From Oscillospiraceae bacterium (GTDB lineage: Bacteria; Bacillota_A; Clostridia; Oscillospirales; Oscillospiraceae): a stretch of DNA of 6,020 nucleotides. This document shows positions 1 through 5,745 of the stretch, one piece after another. Under the pieces are notes generated by a model. That model saw only the letters and a list, made by a program, of their open reading frames with translations, searched no databases and was not told the DNA's origin. The stretch spans positions 1 to 6,020 of the forward strand of contig JAGBAI010000015.1 in the NCBI GenBank assembly GCA_017939025.1, given 5' to 3'. The position numbers were made by a program, and so were the translations under genes. Every line of letters starts with the position of its first letter. Position 1 is the first letter of the stretch.

Positions 1-449
1 CTAACTGCAATATTCCCGACGGCACCAACCCCGACGCTGCTGCTGAGTGCGCCCGTTATGATGCTGTCATCGATGCCTTCGGCGGCGCTGACCTGCAGCT
101 GCTGGGCCTGGGCCCCAACGGGCATATCGGTTTCAATGAGCCCTGTGATGAGTTCGTCAAGGGCACCAACCATGTCAAGCTGACCGACTCCACCATCGAC
201 GCCAACCAGCGCTTCTTCGAAAAGCGGGAGGATGTTCCTACCCACGCCTACACCATGGGCATCGGCTCCATCATGAAGGCCAAGCGGGTTCTGCTGGTCT
301 GCAACGGCGCAGGCAAGGCTCAGGCTGTGAAGGACTGCTTCTTTGGCCCCATCAAGCCCCAGGCTCCCGGCTCCATTCTGCAGCTGCACCCCGATTTCAC
401 TCTGGTTGCAGACGAGGCTGCTCTGGAACTGGTCAAGGACTTGATCTGA
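1..449 (+). CDS. nagB: Glucosamine-6-phosphate deaminase, C-terminal part (5' end outside window)
   Basis: The enzyme converts glucosamine-6-phosphate and water to fructose-6-phosphate and ammonia in the cytoplasm, the step that feeds amino-sugar carbon into glycolysis. The first full codon in the window is at position 3, and about 148 residues are visible of a family length near 240-260. The diagnostic active-site segment GLGPNGHIGFNEP is present at roughly 108-146; it carries the His and Glu that correspond to His143 and Glu148 of the E. coli enzyme. The position equivalent to E. coli Asp141 is Asn, which as I recall is normal in Bacillus-type NagB. Downstream, the stretch YTMGIGSIMKAKRVLLVCNG and the QLHPD segment near the C terminus fit NagB. 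The gene ends with TGA at 447-449, just before a strong terminator, so it is the last gene of its transcript. Its start, promoter and any nag operon partners lie outside the window. Confidence 0.93.
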   Translation, partial: NCNIPDGTNPDAAAECARYDAVIDAFGGADLQLLGLGPNGHIGFNEPCDEFVKGTNHVKLTDSTIDANQRFFEKREDVPTHAYTMGIGSIMKAKRVLLVCNGAGKAQAVKDCFFGPIKPQAPGSILQLHPDFTLVADEAALELVKDLI

Positions 450-466
450 TTCAAACTATGCGTTAT

Positions 467-507
467 TCACCCGAAGTGTGTATGCACTTCGGGTGATTTA
501 CTTTGTT
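467..507 (+). terminator. Rho-independent terminator of nagB
   Basis: A perfect 12-bp stem (467-478 with 485-496, arms TCACCCGAAGTG and CACTTCGGGTGA) closes a 6-nt loop. It is followed by a T-rich stretch, TTTACTTTGTT. It lies 17 nt after the nagB stop codon. The T tract is interrupted, but the stem is strong. Confidence 0.82.
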
Positions 508-546
508 AATAAATTGTAAATAATAGCTGAAATAATGGTAAAGATA

Positions 547-575
547 TTGCAAAGATTTGGTTAGTATGCTAAAAT
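547..575 (+). promoter_or_regulatory. Sigma-A type promoter for the cytidylate kinase-like gene
   Basis: The -35 box TTGCAA (547-552) and the -10 box TAAAAT (570-575) are separated by exactly 17 nt. A TG pair one base upstream of the -10 box (567-568) makes it an extended -10. The expected transcript start is near 582, giving a 5' leader of about 70 nt. The surrounding 500-580 region is AT-rich, as expected for a promoter. Confidence 0.72.
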
Positions 576-638
576 GTAAATGACAGCACAGAACCTTATA
601 AATTGCATACAATTGGTAATCTTCTGATCGTTCTTCGA

Positions 639-644
639 AAGGAG
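639..644 (+). promoter_or_regulatory. Ribosome binding site that fixes the start at 653
   Basis: AAGGAG lies 8 nt upstream of the ATG at 653. An in-frame GTG at 644 overlaps this site and so cannot use it, which makes 653 the start. Confidence 0.8.
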
Positions 645-652
645 TGAGCTTC

Positions 653-1300
653 ATGAGCAAGCAGTATGTCATTGTGATCGGCAGAAAGTTTGGTTCCGGT
701 GGCCGCCGAATTGGTGAGATCCTGTCGGAAAAGCTTGGAATCCCCCTGTACGACAAAACGATTCTGGGTATGGTCGCTGAGGAGCAGAACATCTCCGACG
801 AGCGGCTGAGAGAAATGGACGAATATCTGAATGCCCACCGCTTTAAGAACATCGGTCTTCAGCTGAAGAAGGGCGTAAACCCCTCCTACTTGTTCGAGAG
901 CCACCCCGATGGTATCATTGACCGGGAGAAGGTTTACGAGTGGCAGTGCGATGTGATTCGCCGCCTGGCAGAGAAGGGCCCCTGCGTCATCATTGGCCGC
1001 TGCGCCGATGAGGTGCTGAAGGATCACCCCAATCTCATCAACATCTTCATCACCGCGCCCAAATCCGTTCGGGAAGACCGGATCAAGGCCTTGTATCCCA
1101 ACATTCCTGCGGAAAAGAAGCAGTCCTATCGGGAGTATGTGACACAGACCGACCGTCTGAGAGCCTACTATTACAACTACCACACCGGTAAGGAGTGGGG
1201 CGATATGAACTGCCATGATCTGATCCTGGATTCCTCCAAGCTGGGTATTGAGGGCACCGCCGAATTCCTGGAAGGCTACATCAGACGCCGCATCGAATAA
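653..1300 (+). CDS. Cytidylate kinase-like family protein
   Basis: A 215-residue protein of the AAA-type nucleoside/nucleotide kinase fold, matching the cytidylate kinase-like family common in Firmicutes gut bacteria. The N-terminal beta strand YVIVIGRKFGSGGRRIG (residues 5-21) carries a glycine-rich P-loop variant for nucleotide phosphate binding. It is followed by LGIPLYDK (28-35). The central CVIIGRCADEVL (111-122) is a hallmark segment of this family. The C-terminal part, with TQTDRLRAYYYNYHTGKEWG (164-183) and YDL-like CHDLILDSS, resembles the lid and base-binding region. By analogy it may phosphorylate CMP/dCMP or a related nucleotide, but members of this side branch are poorly characterised, so the substrate is not certain and I give no symbol. 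It is not the canonical Cmk, which usually sits near rpsA or ispH homologues. It appears monocistronic, with its own promoter and terminator. The ATG at 653 is chosen because of ribosome binding site spacing. Confidence 0.85.
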   Translation: MSKQYVIVIGRKFGSGGRRIGEILSEKLGIPLYDKTILGMVAEEQNISDERLREMDEYLNAHRFKNIGLQLKKGVNPSYLFESHPDGIIDREKVYEWQCDVIRRLAEKGPCVIIGRCADEVLKDHPNLINIFITAPKSVREDRIKALYPNIPAEKKQSYREYVTQTDRLRAYYYNYHTGKEWGDMNCHDLILDSSKLGIEGTAEFLEGYIRRRIE

Positions 1301-1320
1301 CCGAAAGTAAATGAAATAGC

Positions 1321-1350
1321 AGCCGGACAGGAAACTGTCCGGCTTTTCTT
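1321..1350 (+). terminator. Rho-independent terminator of the cytidylate kinase-like gene
   Basis: A perfect 10-bp stem (1321-1330 with 1335-1344) is closed by a GAAA tetraloop of the stable GNRA type and followed by TTTCTT. It begins 20 nt after the stop codon. The final TT of its T tract is also the first two bases of the next promoter's -35 box. Confidence 0.9.
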
Positions 1351-1377
1351 GACGATGCTGGTATTTTGTGCTAAGAT
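1349..1377 (+). promoter_or_regulatory. Sigma-A type promoter for the MFS transporter
   Basis: The -35 box TTGACG (1349-1354) and the -10 box TAAGAT (1372-1377) have a 17-nt spacer. TG at 1369-1370 gives an extended -10. The start of transcription is expected near 1384, leaving a leader of about 104 nt before the transporter start codon. The -35 box overlaps the end of the upstream terminator. Confidence 0.72.
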
Positions 1378-1383
1378 GCCCTT

Positions 1384-1497
1384 GAGGTGTTTGTTTATGA
1401 GGTATCGTCCGATTTAAGAATAAGCGGATTTAACGGCGGGCTGACCGCCGGGATTTTTGCTGCTTATTTTAAAAAGGAAAGGAACCTATGAACAAAC
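1384..1497 (+). promoter_or_regulatory. Candidate translational attenuator in the MFS transporter leader
   Basis: Three elements are visible. First, a ribosome binding site (GAGGTG, 1384-1389) and a six-codon ORF (1397-1417). Second, a long-range helix: 1389-1398 can pair with 1488-1497 over 10 bp with one G-U pair. After a single bulged G at 1399, 1400-1403 pairs with 1484-1487, so the transporter ATG at 1488 lies inside the helix. Third, between the two arms is a nested hairpin, with 1419-1425 pairing to 1462-1468 and a GC-only inner stem 1434-1439/1445-1450. A ribosome paused at codon 3 or 4 of the leader would cover about 1389-1419, the whole left arm, and would free the transporter start. 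This is the logic of leader-peptide control of resistance genes. Function is inferred. A transcriptional role is possible too, because the inner stem is followed by GGATTTTT. Confidence 0.5.
1397..1417 (+). CDS. Putative leader peptide MRYRPI upstream of the MFS transporter
   Basis: ATG, five further sense codons and TAA encode Met-Arg-Tyr-Arg-Pro-Ile. GAGGTG at 1384-1389 is a six-base match to the anti-Shine-Dalgarno complement, and its GAGG core ends 9 nt before the ATG. The Arg-Tyr-Arg segment fits the Arg/Lys-X-Arg/Lys motif at which macrolide-bound ribosomes are known to stall, and its place right after Met resembles the minimal ErmDL-type peptide MRLR. Its coding region overlaps the left arm of the helix that sequesters the transporter start codon. 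Weak points are that so short an ORF can occur by chance, and that the predicted transcript start near 1384 leaves the ribosome binding site at the very 5' end. Confidence 0.45.
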   Translation: MRYRPI

Positions 1498-2615
1498 GTA
1501 ATTTATATATTCTATACGCCATGGCTCTTTTGCAGGGCATGGTTTTTTATGCCCCTGTGGCAACACTGTACCGGCAGGCGGCGGGATTGGGGATTTTTGA
1601 GATTTCGGTTATTGAAAGTATCTCCCTGGCGCTGACTGTTGCTTTGGAAATTCCCTGGGGCTATCTTGCGGACCGGATCGGCTACCGGAAAACCATGGTC
1701 ATCTGCTGTGTACTCTATTTTGTATCCAAGCTCATTTTCTGGCAGGCGGCGGGCTTTGGCGGCTTTTTGCTGGAGCGGATCTTATTGGCGGCGGTCTGTG
1801 CCGGACTTTCCGGTGTGGACAGCAGCATGCTGTTTCTGTCCTGCGGAGAGGCGGATTCTCACAGGGCATTCAGCATCTACCAGAATTTGGGGGAAGCGGG
1901 TATGCTGGCCGCTGCTGCCGTGTATGCCCTTTGGCTGGGGGAAAACTACCGCAGAGCGGCATGCTGGACTGTGGTGACCTACGGTATTGCAGCGTTGCTG
2001 GCCCTGGGCTTGCAGGAAGTAAAGACGGAAGCCGAAACGCGGCAGGGAAGTCCTGCCAGGGCGCTGCTGGGGCAGCTCCGGAACAAAAAACTCCTGTTCC
2101 TGGTGCTGGCGGCAGCGTTGCTGGGGGAGACCCATCAGAGTATTACGGTGTTTCTGAACCAGCTGAAATATGATTCTCTGAATATATCATCCAAGATCAT
2201 TGCCGCTGCTTTTATTGCGGTCAGTCTGATGGGCTTAACGGGAGGATTCTCCGCCAGGCTCCGGGAGAAAATAGGGGCTGAAAAAATGGGAAGGATTCTG
2301 CTGCTTCTGGCCTTCGGCTGCTGTCTGATACTGGCCGGGACGGAAAACGCGGCGGCGGCAGTGGGTGCGGTTCTGCTGCTGCGGGGATGCTTCAGTCTAT
2401 TTGGGCCTCTATACCAGGATCTGCAGAACCGGGCCATTACGACAGCGGATCGGGCTACGGTACTGAGCATGAACGCGGTGATCCATGACGGTCTGGGAAT
2501 TTTTCTGAATCTGGTATTTGGAGCAGTGGCCCAGCATCATCTGAACGGCGCTTTTGTATTCGGTGCAGCGTTGTGTCTGCTGGGCTATGGGTTATATCGC
2601 AAAAGCTGGCAATAA
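1488..2615 (+). CDS. MFS transporter, 12 predicted membrane segments, drug-efflux type
   Basis: A 375-residue inner-membrane secondary transporter, probably proton-coupled. Hydrophobic segments lie at about 5-29, 37-62, 68-88, 90-118, 133-151, 155-177, 201-225, 235-257, 267-285, 288-310, 322-348 and 350-371, i.e. 12 in two halves with a polar loop near 178-200. MFS motif A is clear between segments 2 and 3 (GYLADRIGYRK, 58-68), preceded by an acidic residue in segment 2 (Glu54). Segment 4 has the ERILLAAVCAGLSG and DSSMLF pattern seen in drug-exporter-like members, and TTADRATVLSMNA (318-330) lies before segment 11. The substrate cannot be read from sequence; I do not recognise it as Mef, Tet or another named exporter. 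The leader arrangement suggests antibiotic induction. AAGGA at 1474-1478, 9 nt upstream, is the likely ribosome binding site. Compared with neighbours, it uses GCG, GGG and GGA codons more freely, which may indicate separate acquisition. Confidence 0.88.
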   Translation: MNKRNLYILYAMALLQGMVFYAPVATLYRQAAGLGIFEISVIESISLALTVALEIPWGYLADRIGYRKTMVICCVLYFVSKLIFWQAAGFGGFLLERILLAAVCAGLSGVDSSMLFLSCGEADSHRAFSIYQNLGEAGMLAAAAVYALWLGENYRRAACWTVVTYGIAALLALGLQEVKTEAETRQGSPARALLGQLRNKKLLFLVLAAALLGETHQSITVFLNQLKYDSLNISSKIIAAAFIAVSLMGLTGGFSARLREKIGAEKMGRILLLLAFGCCLILAGTENAAAAVGAVLLLRGCFSLFGPLYQDLQNRAITTADRATVLSMNAVIHDGLGIFLNLVFGAVAQHHLNGAFVFGAALCLLGYGLYRKSWQ

Positions 2616-2618
2616 ACG

Positions 2619-2648
2619 AAAACCGGGATGCGTAAGCATCCCGGTTTT
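2619..2648. terminator. Bidirectional terminator between MFS gene and gpsA
   Basis: A perfect 13-bp stem (2619-2631 with 2636-2648, arms AAAACCGGGATGC and GCATCCCGGTTTT) is closed by a GTAA tetraloop (GNRA type on the plus strand). Each arm ends in four A or T bases, so a T run follows the hairpin on either strand. It lies 3 nt after the MFS stop and 7 nt after the gpsA stop on the other strand, so it can end both convergent transcripts. Confidence 0.88.
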
Positions 2649-2655
2649 GGTCCTG

Positions 2656-3654
2656 TTACAGCCAGCCGGCGTCCTCGGTTTCGGACTTTTTCCGGCGGGT
2701 CAGCAGGGCGGAGAAGGTTTCCTTTACATCGGCACCTTCGTAGAGTACTTTATAGGCAGCTTCGGTAATGGGCATGTCGATGCCCTGGCGCCGGCCCAAT
2801 TCATAGGCAGATTTGGCAGCGTAGTAGCCTTCCACCACGGCACCCACTTCCTTCATAGCGGTCTGGGCATCCTTGCCCTGGCCGATGAGGATACCGGCCC
2901 GGCGGTTCCGGGAGTGCATGGAGGTGCAAGTGACGATCAGATCGCCCACACCGGCAAGTCCGGCGAAGGTCTCTTTCTTTGCGCCCAGAGAAACACCCAG
3001 CCGGGCAGTCTCTGTCAGTCCCCGGGTCATGAGCATAGCCTTGGTGTTGTCGCCGCAGCCCAGGCCGTCGGTAATACCGGCGCACAGGGCGATGACATTT
3101 TTCAGTGCGGCACCCAACTCGGCACCCACAGGATCGGGACTGGTGTATACCCGGAGGGTATCGCACATGAAGGCATCCTGGACGAATTCCGCCATTTTTT
3201 GATCGGCACAGGCAGCCAGCAGGCCGGTGGGGACGTCGATAGCCACTTCCTCTGCATGGCTGGGGCCGGTGAGTGCTACCACTTCCCGGCCGGTAACTTC
3301 GGCAACCACTGCGCTCATACGCATATGGGTTCCGGCTTCCAGACCCTTGGTGACGGAGACAACCACCGCATCCTCATCAATATAAGGTGCCACACCCTTG
3401 CCCACAGCGCGGGCAGGGAAGGAAGGGGAGGCCATGACTACCAGCTTGCAGCCCCTGACACAGGCATAATCGCCGCTGATTTTCAGGTTTTCCGGCAGCA
3501 CGGCGACCGGCAGCCGTGGATTGCGGCGGGTGGTCTCCATTTCCGGGATCAGATCTTTTTCAAAAGTCCACATGGTCACATCGTGACCGTTTTTGCACAG
3601 GCGGATGGCCAGGGCAGTGCCCCAGGCACCGCTGCCAACGACGACAGCTCTCAT
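2656..3654 (-). CDS. gpsA: Glycerol-3-phosphate dehydrogenase [NAD(P)+]
   Basis: A soluble cytoplasmic enzyme of 332 residues (family about 330-345) that reduces dihydroxyacetone phosphate to sn-glycerol-3-phosphate, the backbone of phospholipids. The N-terminal Rossmann motif is GSGAWG (7-12). VTKGLE is at 101-106, GPSHAEEV at 130-137, the ALKN segment with the presumed catalytic lysine at 183-186 (Lys185), GDNTKA at 201-206, GVGDL at 235-239 and the substrate-phosphate region SRNRRAG at 248-254. All are standard for GpsA and nothing essential seems missing. The ATG at 3652-3654 overlaps the plsY stop codon by 4 nt (ATGA). AAGGA on the minus strand (3663-3667) lies 8 nt upstream, inside plsY. 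It is the last gene of the der-plsY-gpsA operon. Its product is the substrate acylated by PlsY, so the two coupled genes encode consecutive steps. Confidence 0.97.
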   Translation of the reverse strand: MRAVVVGSGAWGTALAIRLCKNGHDVTMWTFEKDLIPEMETTRRNPRLPVAVLPENLKISGDYACVRGCKLVVMASPSFPARAVGKGVAPYIDEDAVVVSVTKGLEAGTHMRMSAVVAEVTGREVVALTGPSHAEEVAIDVPTGLLAACADQKMAEFVQDAFMCDTLRVYTSPDPVGAELGAALKNVIALCAGITDGLGCGDNTKAMLMTRGLTETARLGVSLGAKKETFAGLAGVGDLIVTCTSMHSRNRRAGILIGQGKDAQTAMKEVGAVVEGYYAAKSAYELGRRQGIDMPITEAAYKVLYEGADVKETFSALLTRRKKSETEDAGWL

Positions 3655-4280
3655 TTTTTGCTTCCTTTCCCGAAGAGTTCTGTTTTCCGTTCTTCACCCT
3701 TGATCAGCCGCTGGATATTGCCGCGGTGCATCCATACGATCATGGCACCAAGGAAGAAGCCCACGAACATTGGGAAGATTTCCTCGCCCCAGTGGACCCA
3801 GGTGTAGAAAAAGCCAAAGGAACCGGAGGAGAGAACACTGCCCAGTGAGACGTACTTTGTCAGCAGATAGGCAACCAGGAAAATACCGAATACCAGAATT
3901 CCCAGACGCCAGTCCAGCATCAGCGCCACGGTAACACCGCTGAGGATACCCTTGCCGCCCTTAAAGCCCAGCAGAGCAGGGAAGTCGTGGCCCAGAATTA
4001 CGAACAGACCGCCCAGTGCCACACCGTCCTGATAATGGCCGTAGGGAGCCAGCAGCAAACCGCCCAGCAGACAGGAGATCACGGCCTTGCCCATATCGAT
4101 GAGGACGACGAAAATAGCCTTGGCGGAGCCGTAGTTTCTTGTAAAGTTCGTCAGACCGGCATTGCCGCTGCCCTTGGAGCGGACATCTTCGTCGGCAATC
4201 AGACGGGAGATCAGCACGGCGCCGTTGAGGTTACCCAGCAAATACGCGGCGATGGCTGCTACAATGAGGGAAAGAACCAT
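3651..4280 (-). CDS. plsY: Glycerol-3-phosphate acyltransferase (acyl-phosphate dependent)
   Basis: An integral membrane enzyme of 209 residues that transfers an acyl chain from acyl-phosphate to sn-glycerol-3-phosphate, making lysophosphatidic acid as the first committed step of phospholipid synthesis. The three conserved loop motifs are present: SRL with KGSGNAGLTN (25-27 and 36-45), GFKGGKG (105-111) and HRGNIQRLIKGEE (185-197). Hydrophobic segments lie at about 3-24, 53-75, 87-104, 114-140 and 165-184. Motif 1 reads GSGNAGLTN where the better-known form is GSGNxGATN; I believe this variant recurs in Clostridia. The ATG at 4278-4280 overlaps the last base of the der stop codon (TAATG), with a strong AAGGAGG (4288-4294) 7 nt upstream inside der. 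Its stop overlaps the gpsA start. Translation coupling along the operon is likely. Confidence 0.95.
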   Translation of the reverse strand: MVLSLIVAAIAAYLLGNLNGAVLISRLIADEDVRSKGSGNAGLTNFTRNYGSAKAIFVVLIDMGKAVISCLLGGLLLAPYGHYQDGVALGGLFVILGHDFPALLGFKGGKGILSGVTVALMLDWRLGILVFGIFLVAYLLTKYVSLGSVLSSGSFGFFYTWVHWGEEIFPMFVGFFLGAMIVWMHRGNIQRLIKGEERKTELFGKGSKK

Positions 4281-5614
4281 TAGTCGTCCTCCTTATCGCC
4301 TTTCTGGCGGATGGTGATACGGACGGGTGTACCCTGGAGACCGAAGACCTCCCGGATCTGGTTTTCCAGATAACGCTGGTAAGAGAAGTGGAAGAGTCTT
4401 GCGTCGTTGCAGAAAATGACGAAGTGAGGCGGCTTGGAGCTGGCCTGGGTCATGTAGTAGATCTTCAGGCGGCGGCCCTTATCTGTGGGAGGCTGGACTC
4501 TTGCGGTGGCGTCAGCCAGGACGCTGTTCAGAGCGCCGGTGGTGATGCGCATGGTATTCTGAGCATGAACATCCTGGATCAGCTGGAAGAGCTTGTCCAC
4601 CCGGGAGCCGGTGAGGGCAGAGATGAACAGCACAGGGGCGTAGAGCATATAGCTCAGGCCATCCCGGACAGCAGCCTCCATGTCCCGCATGGTGTTGGTT
4701 TCCTTGTTCTCAACAGCGTCCCATTTGTTGACCACGATGATGGCGGCCTTACCGGCTTCGTGAACCAGACCGGCGATCTTGGTGTCCTGTTCGGTGACAC
4801 CGTCGTTGGCATCCACCAGGATCAGACACACATCAGCCTGTTCAATGGCATTGATGGAGCGCATGTTGGAATATTTTTCGATGGCATCATCTACCTTGGA
4901 CTTCCGGCGCATACCGGCGGTATCGATGAAGCAGTATTTACCGGTTTCGTTTTCAAAGTAGGAGTCGATGGCATCCCGGGTAGTACCGGCCACGTTGGAG
5001 ACGATAACACGCTCCTCGCCCAGAATCCGGTTCAGCAGGGAGGACTTACCTACGTTGGGCTTGCCCACGATGGCGACCTTGATCACATCGTCGTCCTCGT
5101 CCTCTCCGCTATCCTCAGGGATATTCTCCAGAACCCAGTCCAGCAGGTCACCGGTACCGTGGCCGTGGACAGCAGAGGTCTCAAACAGGTCACCGATACC
5201 AAGGCTGTAGAACTCGAACACATCGGGATTCACCAGACCGATGGAGTCGCACTTGTTCACCGCCAGGGCGATGGGCTTGCCGGATTTACGCAGCATGGTT
5301 GCAACGTCCTGATCGGCAGCGGTAACACCGGAGCGGACATCCACCACCATGACGATGGCATCGGCCAGTTCAATGCCGATCTCCGCCTGGCGGCGCATGA
5401 ATTTCAGCATATCGTTCTCGGTGCCCGGCTCGATACCGCCGGTATCTACCAGAGAGAAGGTGCGGCCGCACCATTCGCAGTCGCCATAAATCCGGTCACG
5501 AGTGACACCGGGGGTATCCTCCACGATGGAGGTGCGGTGTCCGGTCAGCTTATTAAAGAGCATGGATTTGCCCACATTGGGCCGTCCGACGATGGCCACT
5601 AAGGGTTTTGCCAT
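4280..5614 (-). CDS. der: Ribosome biogenesis GTPase Der (EngA)
   Basis: An essential cytoplasmic protein with two tandem GTPase domains, needed for late 50S subunit assembly. Length is 444 residues, near the 436 of the B. subtilis protein. Domain 1 has G1 GRPNVGKS (10-17), G3 DTGG (57-60), G4 NKCD (120-123) and G5 TSA (146-148). A strongly acidic linker (167-176) follows. Domain 2 has GKPNVGKS (184-191), DTAG (231-234), NKWD (296-299) and SAL (332-334). The C-terminal KH-like domain runs from about 350, including PPHFVIFCND (395-404). All nucleotide-binding motifs are intact in both domains. I chose the ATG at 5612-5614, because the upstream in-frame GTG at 5621-5623 overlaps the ribosome binding site. 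It is the first gene of the operon with plsY and gpsA and has its own promoter, which joins a ribosome assembly factor with phospholipid synthesis. Confidence 0.97.
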   Translation of the reverse strand: MAKPLVAIVGRPNVGKSMLFNKLTGHRTSIVEDTPGVTRDRIYGDCEWCGRTFSLVDTGGIEPGTENDMLKFMRRQAEIGIELADAIVMVVDVRSGVTAADQDVATMLRKSGKPIALAVNKCDSIGLVNPDVFEFYSLGIGDLFETSAVHGHGTGDLLDWVLENIPEDSGEDEDDDVIKVAIVGKPNVGKSSLLNRILGEERVIVSNVAGTTRDAIDSYFENETGKYCFIDTAGMRRKSKVDDAIEKYSNMRSINAIEQADVCLILVDANDGVTEQDTKIAGLVHEAGKAAIIVVNKWDAVENKETNTMRDMEAAVRDGLSYMLYAPVLFISALTGSRVDKLFQLIQDVHAQNTMRITTGALNSVLADATARVQPPTDKGRRLKIYYMTQASSKPPHFVIFCNDARLFHFSYQRYLENQIREVFGLQGTPVRITIRQKGDKEDD

Positions 5615-5622
5615 GGGAAACA

Positions 5623-5628
5623 CTTCCT
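5623..5628 (-). promoter_or_regulatory. Ribosome binding site that fixes the der start
   Basis: AGGAAG on the minus strand lies 8 nt before the ATG at 5614. The alternative GTG at 5623 begins within it and is therefore unlikely. Confidence 0.75.
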
Positions 5629-5652
5629 TTCGTTTGTAAAGGTATAAAAACT

Positions 5653-5681
5653 ATTATGGCACAAAATCCCAACAAAAGCAA
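5653..5681 (-). promoter_or_regulatory. Sigma-A type promoter of the der-plsY-gpsA operon
   Basis: On the minus strand, TTGCTT (5676-5681) and CATAAT (5653-5658) have a 17-nt spacer, with TG one base upstream of the -10 box. The transcript start is expected near 5646, about 32 nt before the der ATG. Confidence 0.65.
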
Positions 5682-5706
5682 TGGGAATTTGATGTTATTT
5701 ACAAAT

Positions 5707-5736
5707 TTATAATAAAGAATTTGTTGAGTTTATCAA
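5707..5736 (-). promoter_or_regulatory. Possible second, upstream promoter for der
   Basis: On the minus strand, TTGATA (5731-5736) and TTATAA (5707-5712) have an 18-nt spacer. The region is AT-rich, so a chance match is quite possible, and there is no extended -10. Confidence 0.25.
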
Positions 5737-5745
5737 ATAGTACAG

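Noticed and set aside
644..652. GTG start three codons upstream of the kinase-like ATG
   Set aside because: The GTG overlaps the AAGGAG ribosome binding site, while the ATG at 653 has an ideal 8-nt spacing.
463..852. Minus-strand ORF across the nagB terminator and the kinase-like gene start
   Set aside because: It runs through the terminator hairpin and promoter and is antisense to the kinase-like coding region; no promoter or family resemblance supports it.
596..1216. A 206-codon minus-strand ORF
   Set aside because: It is a shadow of the cytidylate kinase-like gene on the other strand with no supporting motif.
1639..2470. Several overlapping ORFs on both strands inside the MFS gene
   Set aside because: They are alternative frames of a continuous 12-segment membrane protein and show no hydrophobic pattern, motif or ribosome binding site of their own.
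2554..3807. A 417-codon plus-strand ORF over gpsA
   Set aside because: It lies antisense to gpsA, whose motifs and length are unambiguous; it crosses the bidirectional terminator and its translation shows no recognisable domain. GC-biased third positions create such open antisense frames.
4388..5602. A 404-codon plus-strand ORF over der
   Set aside because: It is fully antisense to der, which has intact motifs in both GTPase domains; no ribosome binding site with a good start and no known domain was seen.
5615..5623. GTG start three codons upstream of the der ATG
   Set aside because: It overlaps the AGGAAG ribosome binding site; the ATG gives MAKPLVAIVG, the expected N terminus of the family.
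5702..5723. CAAATT/AATTTG inverted repeat upstream of der
   Set aside because: Only six AT-rich base pairs across a 10-nt loop, expected by chance in such AT-rich sequence.
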